6,152 nt of DNA, from contig CAIZMD010000343.1 of assembly GCA_903933995.1 (NCBI GenBank), forward strand, positions 1-6,152. The letters are read 5' to 3'. Source of the DNA: an uncultured Bacteroidota bacterium. Lineage in GTDB: Bacteria; Bacteroidota; Bacteroidia; Chitinophagales; Chitinophagaceae. The first letter of the stretch is position 1. Every line of letters starts with the position of its first letter. This document shows positions 1 to 6,063 of this stretch, one piece after another. Position numbers and translations under genes: made by a program. Under the pieces are notes generated by a model that saw only the letters and a list, made by a program, of their open reading frames with translations, was not told where the DNA came from and ran no database searches.

Positions 1-1224
1 AATATTGATGAAATTATCAATGCCAAAGAAGTAGAACGTATTGAACGCACCCTTGCTTCTGATGAGATGCAGGGTCGCAGAACCTTTAGTCCCGCTATTG
101 AAAAAGCGGCAGCTTTTATTGCAGCAGAGTTTAAGCAAACCGGTTTACAAACCTGGAAAAACAGTGGTACTTACTTACAAGAATTTGTGATGGTGAAGCC
201 TAAGTTTATCAATGCTAGCTGCAATTTCAACGGAGTGGCCGTAGATAGCAGAGACGTAATTGTGGTTACTTGTCAAGCAGATGTAAATATCAATGAAACC
301 AGTGGTTATGAAAAAGTAATGATTGCCAAAGGCGCTAATCTATTTACTGAAGCTAGCAAGTACGTGCAGTCTGGTAAGAATTATTTTGTAACCGTTGATA
401 CCAGTTTTGCAAAAAACTTCGGCCGATTAACGGGTTTAAAAAGACAATTGTTCAAAGCCGATAATAGTGTAGTATTTGTGTTGGCTGCTGAACAACCCAA
501 AACTTTTACGGTAAGTTCTAAGCACGAATTTACCGAGCAAAAATTGGCCAATGTAATTGGTGTTTTGCCTGGTAAGAGCAAGAAAAACGAATACGTAATT
601 TTCTCTGGTCACTATGACCATTTGGGGATTGGTAAGGCAGTGAACAATGATTCTATTTACAATGGCGCCAATGATGACGCTGCCGGTACCACTGCTGTAA
701 TGATGTTGGCCAAATATTTCAAAGCCAAAAAAGACAATGAACGCACTTTGATTTTTGTGGCATTTACCGCAGAAGAAGTGGGTGGCTTTGGAGCTACTTA
801 TTGCTCTAGACAATTTAATCCAGATGACGTGAAAGCCATGTTCAATATTGAAATGATTGGTACAGAAAGCAAGTGGGGAACAAATTCTGCCTATATCACC
901 GGTTATGAACAAACTGATATGGGTAAAATTTTGCAAGCCAATTTAGAGGGTACTGGTTTTACCTTTCACCCAGACCCATACACGGATCAAAATCTGTTCT
1001 ATCGCTCTGATAACGCCACTTTGGCTAGACTTGGTGTGCCTGCACATACCATTTCTACTTCTAAAATGGATAGCGAACCCAATTACCACAAAGTGACTGA
1101 TGAGATTGGAACACTAGACATGGAAAATATGGCTAGGATTATCAAATCCATCGCGTTAAGCTCAAAGGGCATTGTGAGTGGCAAAGACACCCCTTCTAGG
1201 GTAAATGTAGCGGGATTGAGATAA
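1..1224 (+). CDS. M28 family zinc metallopeptidase (aminopeptidase-like), 5' truncated by the window edge
   Basis: The frame is open from base 1 and the first ATG (67) sits inside the conserved family segment ASDEMQGR, so the true start and any signal peptide lie upstream; 407 residues are visible. Counting from base 1, the M28 metal-site blocks appear in order: GHYDHLG with His204 and Asp206; NGANDDAAG with the Asp225-Asp226 pair supplying the bridging aspartate; FTAEE with Glu258 (catalytic base) and Glu259 (zinc ligand); NIEMIG with Glu284 where many members have Asp; RSDNATLARLGVPAH at about 335-349; and His363 in NYHKVTDE. Family knowledge: di-zinc exopeptidases that remove N-terminal residues from peptides, usually exported in Bacteroidota. 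The stretch at about 60-185, before the zinc domain, may be a degenerate protease-associated (PA) insert; this is inference. All ligand positions are filled, so it is probably active. Substrate cannot be told from the sequence. A terminator follows, so it ends its transcription unit. Confidence 0.93.
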   Translation, partial: NIDEIINAKEVERIERTLASDEMQGRRTFSPAIEKAAAFIAAEFKQTGLQTWKNSGTYLQEFVMVKPKFINASCNFNGVAVDSRDVIVVTCQADVNINETSGYEKVMIAKGANLFTEASKYVQSGKNYFVTVDTSFAKNFGRLTGLKRQLFKADNSVVFVLAAEQPKTFTVSSKHEFTEQKLANVIGVLPGKSKKNEYVIFSGHYDHLGIGKAVNNDSIYNGANDDAAGTTAVMMLAKYFKAKKDNERTLIFVAFTAEEVGGFGATYCSRQFNPDDVKAMFNIEMIGTESKWGTNSAYITGYEQTDMGKILQANLEGTGFTFHPDPYTDQNLFYRSDNATLARLGVPAHTISTSKMDSEPNYHKVTDEIGTLDMENMARIIKSIALSSKGIVSGKDTPSRVNVAGLR

Positions 1225-1247
1225 TCTTATTGTTCAAACATAACTGG

Positions 1248-1275
1248 GCTCAGCAGGTAACTGCTGGGCTTTTTT
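1248..1275 (+). terminator. Rho-independent terminator after the M28 peptidase gene
   Basis: GCTCAGCAG (1248-1256) pairs with CTGCTGGGC (1261-1269) as a 9-bp stem with one G-U wobble around the loop GTAA. Six T residues follow at once (1270-1275). It starts 23 bp after the peptidase stop. Read on the other strand the hairpin has no T-tract after it, so it is a weak candidate for ending the convergent GGGP synthase gene, whose stop lies about 20 bp away. Confidence 0.85.
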
Positions 1276-1294
1276 GTGTCATCAAGATTTGGAA

Positions 1295-2050
1295 TTAAGC
1301 AATCACTGGTACACTGTGAATAGCTGCGCTGATTTCTACAATCAGGGTTGGGTCTTTTTCAATGGCATTACCTACCACAATAATATCGGCCCCAGCCTTA
1401 CAGTTCAAATAGGCTTTTTCGGGAGTAGTAATACCGCCACCTACAATCAAGGGAATTTCAATATTCTTGGCCACTTTTTCAATCATGGCTTCTGTAATAG
1501 CCCTTTTGGCGCCACTTCCAGCATCCATATAAATCAGTTTCATACCCAACATTTCTCCTGCCATGGCCGTACAGAGCGCAATTTCATTCTTGTCTGCCGG
1601 AATGGGTGAGGCATTAGAGATATAGGAAACCGTGGTGGGTGCTCCGCCATCTACCACCATATAGCCGGTGGGCATGATTTCTAAGCCGCTTTTGCGTACA
1701 AAGGGGGCGCTAATCACGTGTTGTCCAATCAATAATTCAGGGTTTCTACCAGAAATCAGGGACAAATACAATAGGGCGTCTGCGTATTTGCTAAGCTGAG
1801 AGGGTGATCCTGGGAAAAGGATCACTGGAATAGAACAGGAAGCTTTTATCTGTTGGATGCACTCGTCTAGATGGTTAGAAATGACCAAGCTGCCTCCTAC
1901 AAAAAAATAGTCAACTTTGGCTGAAACGGCCAACTGTACCAACTCTTCTATCTTGGCTGCGTCTACCTTGTCTGGATCAACCAGCACGGCAAAAGACTTC
2001 TTTCCCTGCTGTTTTTTCGCTACAAATTGTTGATAGATTGCCTGTTTCAT
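1295..2050 (-). CDS. Geranylgeranylglyceryl phosphate synthase family protein (GGGPS, bacterial group II)
   Basis: A complete 251-residue TIM-barrel prenyltransferase of normal family length. Conserved blocks in order: VDPDK at 24-28, FFVGGS at 49-54, FPGSPSQLS at 79-87, SLISGRNP at 97-104, EIMPTGYMVVDGG at 124-136, YMDAGSGA at 174-181, VGGGITTPEKA at 203-213 and GADIIVVGNAIEK at 220-232. The Gly-rich C-terminal blocks are where this fold binds the substrate phosphate. Family knowledge: the enzyme joins a polyprenyl group (geranylgeranyl in characterised members) from its diphosphate to sn-glycerol-1-phosphate as an ether, the first step of archaeal-type lipid synthesis. Bacteroidota members have been shown to have this activity, but their in vivo product is unclear. 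The start is the ATG at 2050, which places VDPDK at the usual distance; no Shine-Dalgarno is seen before it. It is convergent with the peptidase and divergent from nrdJ, with no lipid-pathway partner in view. Bacillus PcrB, which uses heptaprenyl diphosphate, is a related alternative; prenyl length cannot be read with confidence. Confidence 0.94.
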   Translation of the reverse strand: MKQAIYQQFVAKKQQGKKSFAVLVDPDKVDAAKIEELVQLAVSAKVDYFFVGGSLVISNHLDECIQQIKASCSIPVILFPGSPSQLSKYADALLYLSLISGRNPELLIGQHVISAPFVRKSGLEIMPTGYMVVDGGAPTTVSYISNASPIPADKNEIALCTAMAGEMLGMKLIYMDAGSGAKRAITEAMIEKVAKNIEIPLIVGGGITTPEKAYLNCKAGADIIVVGNAIEKDPTLIVEISAAIHSVPVIA

Positions 2051-2242
2051 GTAAGATTTAGAATAGTTCCTTGGCTACAAAAATGCAAAAAAGTTTTTGT
2101 TTATAGTGTTTATTCTTAAACTGTTTCTCCAATTATAGGCAAATAGGGTGTTTCATACCCGTTAATCCTGTTAGTAAGCTGGAAATCTGGGTTTTGTATA
2201 AGGTTTTTCTATTTACGGATAATACTTCATTCAACGCTTAAT

Positions 2243-2332
2243 TTTTCCACAAATAATTGTGTACATCTGTGGACATTTCAGCAAAATCAACCCTGTTTTG
2301 AGGTTTGGGATTATTCACATTCCTTTTCCACA
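2243..2332. promoter_or_regulatory. Cluster of DnaA-box-like sites upstream of nrdJ
   Basis: Three plus-strand 9-mers match the relaxed DnaA-box consensus TTWTNCACA exactly: TTTTCCACA at 2243-2251, TTATTCACA at 2311-2319 and TTTTCCACA at 2324-2332. The last two are four bases apart. A fourth site on the minus strand, ATGTCCACA (complement of 2268-2276), matches 7 of 9 bases of TTATCCACA. Known: DnaA binds such boxes at origins and also at some promoters, including E. coli nrdAB, a ribonucleotide reductase operon. Inferred: DnaA may tie nrdJ transcription to replication here. The downstream pair lies about 20 bp before the candidate -33 element, a fitting place for an activator or repressor. 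Binding is not shown by sequence alone. Confidence 0.5.
2258..2276 (+). repeat. Tandem 9-mer pair, 10-bp period
   Basis: TGTGTACAT (2258-2266) and TGTGGACAT (2268-2276) are identical at 8 of 9 positions and start 10 bp apart, close to one helical turn. The second copy is also the weak reverse DnaA-like site, and its TGTGGA forms an inverted repeat with TCCACA at 2246-2251. The arrangement would suit two protein subunits on one DNA face, but no regulator family can be named from it. Confidence 0.35.
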
Positions 2333-2351
2333 ACCTGTTGATATTTACAAA

Positions 2352-2382
2352 ATTGAAAATCGACATTGGAAGGATATTTTCG
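2352..2382 (+). promoter_or_regulatory. Candidate Bacteroidota-type promoter for nrdJ
   Basis: ATTG (2352-2355), a 3-of-4 match to the -33 element TTTG, is followed by exactly 19 bp and then TATTTTCG (2375-2382), which matches the -7 element TAnnTTTG at all but one fixed position. Transcription would begin near 2388-2390 and leave a leader of about 60 nt. It is the best such pair I found in the region. A weaker alternative, TTTG at 2297-2300 with TTCCTTTT at 2320-2327, has two mismatches and overlaps the DnaA-like boxes. Confidence 0.35.
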
Positions 2383-2390
2383 TCTACCGC

Positions 2391-2423
2391 TTAACAATTA
2401 GTTAACGGGGCTTATAACCAATT
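2391..2423 (+). repeat. Overlapping inverted repeats in the nrdJ leader
   Basis: Two alternative hairpins share bases. TTAAC (2391-2395) pairs perfectly with GTTAA (2401-2405) around AATTA. AATTAGTTA (2396-2404) pairs with TAACCAATT (2415-2423) with one A-C mismatch around a 10-nt loop. They cannot form together. Both are AT-rich and thus weak as RNA. They could instead be an operator for a dimeric regulator, or chance. The repeat ends 28 nt before the nrdJ start. Confidence 0.35.
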
Positions 2424-2451
2424 ACCCAGAACAAAATAATACGCTCCGATT

Positions 2452-5400
2452 ATGGCTACTCCTTCCAAGGCAAAAGGCTTACAGTTTACCCGCAGGTTCA
2501 CCAAAGATGGTGTAACTCCCTATGACATGTTTGAATATGATTACCGTGATAGCGTAATCAAAAATCCAAACGGTGAAAAAGTATTTGAGATGAACAATGT
2601 GGAGGTGCCAAAACAATGGAGCCAAATTGCCACAGATATTCTTGCACAAAAATATTTCCGCAAAGCGGGTGTACCACAAGCCGATGGTTCTTTGGGAAGG
2701 GAAACCAGCGTGAAACAAGTGGCACACCGTATGGCCAATTGTTGGCGCGTATGGGGAGAGCGTTATGGGTATTTTGCTTCTGAGCAAGACGCACAAATTT
2801 TTTATGATGAGTTGGCTTATAGCATCTTGAATCAAGCATGCGTTCCCAATTCACCACAATGGTTTAATACTGGTTTGCACGAGAGCTATGGTATTACTGG
2901 TAAACCCCAGGGTCACTACTATGTAGACGCCAAAGACGGCAAATTGAAAAAATCTTCTAATGCTTACGAGCGTCCTCAACCACATGCTTGCTTTATCTTG
3001 AGCGTAAGCGATGATTTGGTAAACGATGGCGGTATCATGGATCTCTGGGTAAGAGAAGCCAGGATTTTCAAATATGGTTCTGGTGTTGGTACCAACTTCT
3101 CTCATATTCGTGGTGGTGGTGAAAAATTGAGCGGTGGTGGTACATCTAGTGGATTGATGAGCTTCTTGAAAATTGGTGACCGCGCTGCAGGTGCTATCAA
3201 AAGTGGTGGTACAACCAGAAGGGCTGCCAAAATGGTTTGTTTAGACTTGGATCACCCAGAAATCATGGAATTCATCAACTGGAAAGTAGGTGAAGAAAAG
3301 AAAGTAGCTGCATTGGTAGCAGCTGGATATGATAATAGCTATGAGGGTGAAGCATATATGACTGTTGCTGGACAAAACAGCAATAACTCAATCCGTATCC
3401 CTAACGAATTCTTCAAAGTATTGGAAGAAGGTGGAGACTGGGAATTAAAAGCTCGTACCGATGGTCGTGTGATGAAAAAAATTCCTGCTAAGGATGTTTG
3501 GGATCAAATTGCTTATGCTGCTTGGAGTTGCGCTGATCCTGGTACACAGTACGATACTACTATCAATGAATGGCATACTTGTCCTCAAGGTGGTCGCATC
3601 AACGCTTCTAACCCTTGTTCTGAGTACATGTTCTTAGACAATACGGCTTGTAACTTGGCTTCTGCCAACCTGATGAAATTCTTTGACACCAGCAACAATA
3701 AATTTGACGTTGAAGGATTTGAATACACTTGCCGCTTGTGGACCACTGTTTTGGAAATCTCTGTATTGATGGCACAGTTCCCTTCTAAAGAAGTAGCTGA
3801 ATTGTCTTACGATTACCGCACATTGGGTCTTGGTTTTGCCAACCTGGGTACTATGCTCATGGTTAGTGGTATTCCTTATGATAGTGAAGAAGCGCGTGGT
3901 ATTGCCGGTGCAATTACCGCTATCATGACAGGTATTGCTTATAAAACATCTGCAGAGATGGCTGCCTTCTTAGGCGCTTTCCCTAGATACAAAGAAAATG
4001 AAAAAGACATGCTTCGTGTTATGCGCAACCACCGTGCTGCTGCTTACGATGCAAACGAAGCTTATGAAGGATTGAGCGTGAAACCAGTTGGTATCAACGC
4101 AAAATACTGTCCAGATATCTTGTTAAAACACGCTACCAAAGCTTGGGATGATGCAGTTCAATTGGGTGAGAAACACGGCTATCGCAACGCGCAAACAACC
4201 GTGATTGCACCTACTGGAACCATTGGTCTGGTAATGGATTGCGATACTACCGGTGTTGAGCCTGATTTTGCCTTGATGAAATTCAAAAAATTATCTGGTG
4301 GTGGATATTTCAAAATCATCAACCAATCTGTTCCTGCAGCCTTGAAGAACTTGGGTTATAGCCCTGAAGAAGCATTGGCTATTGAGCAATATGCGGTGGG
4401 TGCTGCTAGCTTTGAAAAGTCTCCGTTTATCAACAACAAGACTTTGGCTGAAAAAGGATTTACTGGGGAAGAAATTGAAAAACTGAATGGCGCTGCCCGT
4501 TCTGCCTTTGAAATAGGATTCATCTTTAACCGCTTTACCTTGGGTGATGCATGTATGCAACGTCTTGGATTTACAGAAGCTGAGTTCAGTGACTGGAGCT
4601 TTAACTTGCTTGAAGCAGTTGGCTTTACAGAAGATGAGATTGATGCAGCAAATGATTATATCTGCGGTACCATGACCATTGAAGGTGCGCCTCTGTTAAA
4701 ACCAGAACACTTGCCAGTATTTGACTGCGCCAACAAGTGTGGTAAAAAAGGTGAGCGTTATATTCATGCACATGGCCACATTAAAATGATGGCTGCTTGT
4801 CAACCATTCTTGAGTGGTGCTATTTCTAAAACCATCAACCTTCCAAACGAAGCCAAGGTAGAAGAGATTGCAGAGTGCTATCACTTGAGCTGGAGCTTGG
4901 GTCTTAAAGCCAATGCGTTGTATCGCGATGGTTCTAAACTAAGCCAGCCTTTGAGCAACAAATCTGACAAGAAGAAAAAATCTGAAGAAACAGCTGAAGA
5001 AGTGGTTGCTGAAGAAAGTGCAGCACCAGAAAGCAATATTGTAGACCTGGGCAAATTAACCGTTGAAGAATTATTAGAAGAAGTAACCAAGCGCATGCAG
5101 GCATCTTCTGATACCCAACTTAAACGCGCATTGTCTAAGATTGTAGAAAGAAAATCACTCCCTGCAAAACGTAGAGGATTTACCCAAAAAGCCAAGATCA
5201 ACGGACAGGTATTGTTCTTGCGCACCGGTGAATACCAAGATGGAACATTGGGAGAAATCTTTATAGACTTGGCCAAAGAGGGTTCTACCCTTAGAAGCTT
5301 GATGAACTGTTTTGCTATTGCCATTTCTGTTGGCTTGCAATACGGTGTACCACTGGATGAATTTGTAGAGAAATTTGTCTTTACCAAATTTGAACCAGCT

Positions 5401-5805
5401 GGTATGGTGGATCATCCAAATATCAAGACCACTACATCCTTGGTTGACTTTGTATTCCGCGCTCTGGCTTATGAATATCTAGACCGTACCGATTTGGTAC
5501 ACGTGTTAGATAAACCATCGGTTGGCAATACCGGTGAAGAGGAGGGAGAATCCCTCTTTGTGGGAAAGCCTGAGTTGAGCAGTATTCGTGTAACAGCGCC
5601 TGCCGCTGCTAGCACCACTGCTCCGGTTGCACAGAAAGTAGAAAAGGTGGCTGTTAAAGCTGAGTATGGTATGGACGCTGTAAATCAAGCGGCCAAGAAC
5701 ATGCAGAGCGATGCACCTTCTTGTAACACTTGCGGACATATTACCATCCGCAGCGGTACTTGCTACAAATGCCTGAACTGTGGCAATAGCATGGGATGTA
5801 GCTAG
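2452..5805 (+). CDS. nrdJ: Adenosylcobalamin-dependent (class II) ribonucleotide reductase NrdJ
   Basis: A complete 1117-residue enzyme that reduces ribonucleotides to deoxyribonucleotides in the cytosol, using adenosylcobalamin to make the active-site thiyl radical, so it needs neither a radical-storing partner subunit nor anaerobiosis. Active-site residues line up with characterised class II enzymes: Cys180 (HACFILSV) and Cys400 (NTACNLASANL) as the redox pair, thiyl Cys389 in NPCSE with Asn387 and Glu391, and the phosphate loop PTGTI at 587-591. The highly conserved segment at about 204-270 carries KYGSGVGTNFS and DRAAGAIKSGGTTRRAA. The barrel ends near YRDGSKL (824-830), followed by a Lys/Glu-rich linker (about 836-862), a TSCPD domain (about 904-985), an Ala/Thr/Val-rich linker, and a Cys-rich tail with Cys1091, 1094, 1104, 1107, 1110 and 1116. 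In this family such a zinc-finger tail supports turnover by passing electrons from thioredoxin. No ATP-cone or intein is seen. The start is the first ATG after an in-frame stop at 2437; no Shine-Dalgarno precedes it. Confidence 0.98.
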   Translation: MATPSKAKGLQFTRRFTKDGVTPYDMFEYDYRDSVIKNPNGEKVFEMNNVEVPKQWSQIATDILAQKYFRKAGVPQADGSLGRETSVKQVAHRMANCWRVWGERYGYFASEQDAQIFYDELAYSILNQACVPNSPQWFNTGLHESYGITGKPQGHYYVDAKDGKLKKSSNAYERPQPHACFILSVSDDLVNDGGIMDLWVREARIFKYGSGVGTNFSHIRGGGEKLSGGGTSSGLMSFLKIGDRAAGAIKSGGTTRRAAKMVCLDLDHPEIMEFINWKVGEEKKVAALVAAGYDNSYEGEAYMTVAGQNSNNSIRIPNEFFKVLEEGGDWELKARTDGRVMKKIPAKDVWDQIAYAAWSCADPGTQYDTTINEWHTCPQGGRINASNPCSEYMFLDNTACNLASANLMKFFDTSNNKFDVEGFEYTCRLWTTVLEISVLMAQFPSKEVAELSYDYRTLGLGFANLGTMLMVSGIPYDSEEARGIAGAITAIMTGIAYKTSAEMAAFLGAFPRYKENEKDMLRVMRNHRAAAYDANEAYEGLSVKPVGINAKYCPDILLKHATKAWDDAVQLGEKHGYRNAQTTVIAPTGTIGLVMDCDTTGVEPDFALMKFKKLSGGGYFKIINQSVPAALKNLGYSPEEALAIEQYAVGAASFEKSPFINNKTLAEKGFTGEEIEKLNGAARSAFEIGFIFNRFTLGDACMQRLGFTEAEFSDWSFNLLEAVGFTEDEIDAANDYICGTMTIEGAPLLKPEHLPVFDCANKCGKKGERYIHAHGHIKMMAACQPFLSGAISKTINLPNEAKVEEIAECYHLSWSLGLKANALYRDGSKLSQPLSNKSDKKKKSEETAEEVVAEESAAPESNIVDLGKLTVEELLEEVTKRMQASSDTQLKRALSKIVERKSLPAKRRGFTQKAKINGQVLFLRTGEYQDGTLGEIFIDLAKEGSTLRSLMNCFAIAISVGLQYGVPLDEFVEKFVFTKFEPAGMVDHPNIKTTTSLVDFVFRALAYEYLDRTDLVHVLDKPSVGNTGEEEGESLFVGKPELSSIRVTAPAAASTTAPVAQKVEKVAVKAEYGMDAVNQAAKNMQSDAPSCNTCGHITIRSGTCYKCLNCGNSMGCS

Positions 5806-5847
5806 TATCTATTCTTTGGGTTAGTGGCAGAAATGCCTTAGCCATAG

Positions 5848-5870
5848 CTTTAAACCGTACCTGGTTAAAG
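5848..5870 (+). other. Hairpin directly before the nrdJ terminator
   Basis: CTTTAAACC (5848-5856) pairs with GGTTAAAG (5863-5870): eight base pairs with one bulged A (5852) and the 6-nt loop GTACCT. It abuts the terminator stem with no gap. Its right arm could instead pair GGTT (5863-5866) with AACC (5871-5874), the first bases of the terminator stem, so the two structures could compete. It may simply be a 3'-end stabilising hairpin. Confidence 0.5.
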
Positions 5871-5905
5871 AACCGCCTCGATTAATCCCGGGGCGGTTTA
5901 TTTTT
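5871..5905 (+). terminator. Rho-independent terminator after nrdJ
   Basis: AACCGCCTCG (5871-5880) pairs with CGGGGCGGTT (5889-5898) as a 10-bp GC-rich stem with one G-U wobble around an 8-nt loop. TATTTTT follows (5899-5905). It lies about 65 bp past the nrdJ stop and separates nrdJ from the downstream oxidoreductase gene. Confidence 0.85.
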
Positions 5906-5944
5906 CCCTCAATCCCAAGCAAAATCAATTGGCTTTAATCCCTC

Positions 5945-6014
5945 TTCACTCTTCGTTCTTCACTCTTCACTAAATTCCATTTCATTCTTCACTCTTAACT
6001 CCTCACTCTTCACT
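5945..6014 (+). repeat. CT-rich imperfect direct repeat, two 27-nt copies
   Basis: Copies at 5945-5971 and 5988-6014 are the same length and identical at 23 of 27 positions; all four differences fall in the middle (copy 1 positions 5954-5959). The copies start 43 bp apart with a 16-nt spacer. Within each copy CACTCTT occurs twice, 14 nt apart (5947, 5961; 5990, 6004), so the unit itself seems to be a duplicated 14-mer. A run of seven T follows the array (6014-6020). The plus strand is almost all pyrimidine with scattered A, so its RNA would be unstructured. The repeat ends 49 bp before the GMC oxidoreductase start and may be a decayed simple-sequence tract or a dispersed genomic repeat. Confidence 0.75.
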
Positions 6015-6063
6015 TTTTTTCTTACATTCATCTTCTCTAACGAATACAAAACTCTAGTTGCAT

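Larger units (their letters stand above)
2051..2451. other. Divergent intergenic regulatory region between GGGP synthase and nrdJ
   Basis: This 401-bp AT-rich stretch has no supportable gene. It must hold the promoters of two divergent genes. On the nrdJ side I see a cluster of DnaA-box-like sites, a tandem 9-mer pair, a candidate promoter and leader inverted repeats, listed separately. On the GGGP synthase side, two minus-strand sequences each miss the Bacteroidota -7 consensus TAnnTTTG by one base: CATTTTTG (complement of 2078-2085) and TATAATTG (complement of 2130-2137). Neither has a clear -33 TTTG at the right distance, so I do not call a promoter there. About 2140-2240 shows nothing recognisable. 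Confidence 0.7.

Noticed and set aside
1313..1321. DnaA-box-like CTATTCACA on the minus strand near the GGGP synthase 3' end
   Set aside because: A single 8-of-9 match inside coding sequence, far from the cluster; expected by chance at this length.
1274..1609. Plus-strand open frame opposite the GGGP synthase gene
   Set aside because: It is the antisense shadow of a well-conserved gene and its translation resembles no protein I know.
2101..2116. Possible NrdR box (TATAGTGT at 2102-2109)
   Set aside because: Only half of the palindromic NrdR box is present, no second box follows at the usual spacing, and it lies on the GGGP synthase side, about 350 bp from nrdJ.
2051..2451. Cobalamin riboswitch controlling nrdJ
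   Set aside because: Class II reductases depend on B12, so I looked for one. I see no B12-box-like conserved core and no GC-rich multi-helix leader; the likely leader of about 60 nt is too short.
4881..5387. Long minus-strand open frame opposite nrdJ (168 codons)
   Set aside because: It lies wholly antisense to conserved nrdJ sequence, including the TSCPD domain, and its translation looks like non-coding frame composition. Other minus-strand frames inside nrdJ and the peptidase gene were rejected for the same reason.
2452..5805. Intein or inserted ATP-cone in NrdJ
   Set aside because: Inteins are frequent in reductases, but the catalytic blocks run on without interruption, and the N-terminus lacks the ATP-cone pattern. 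The length suits the long class II form without an insertion.
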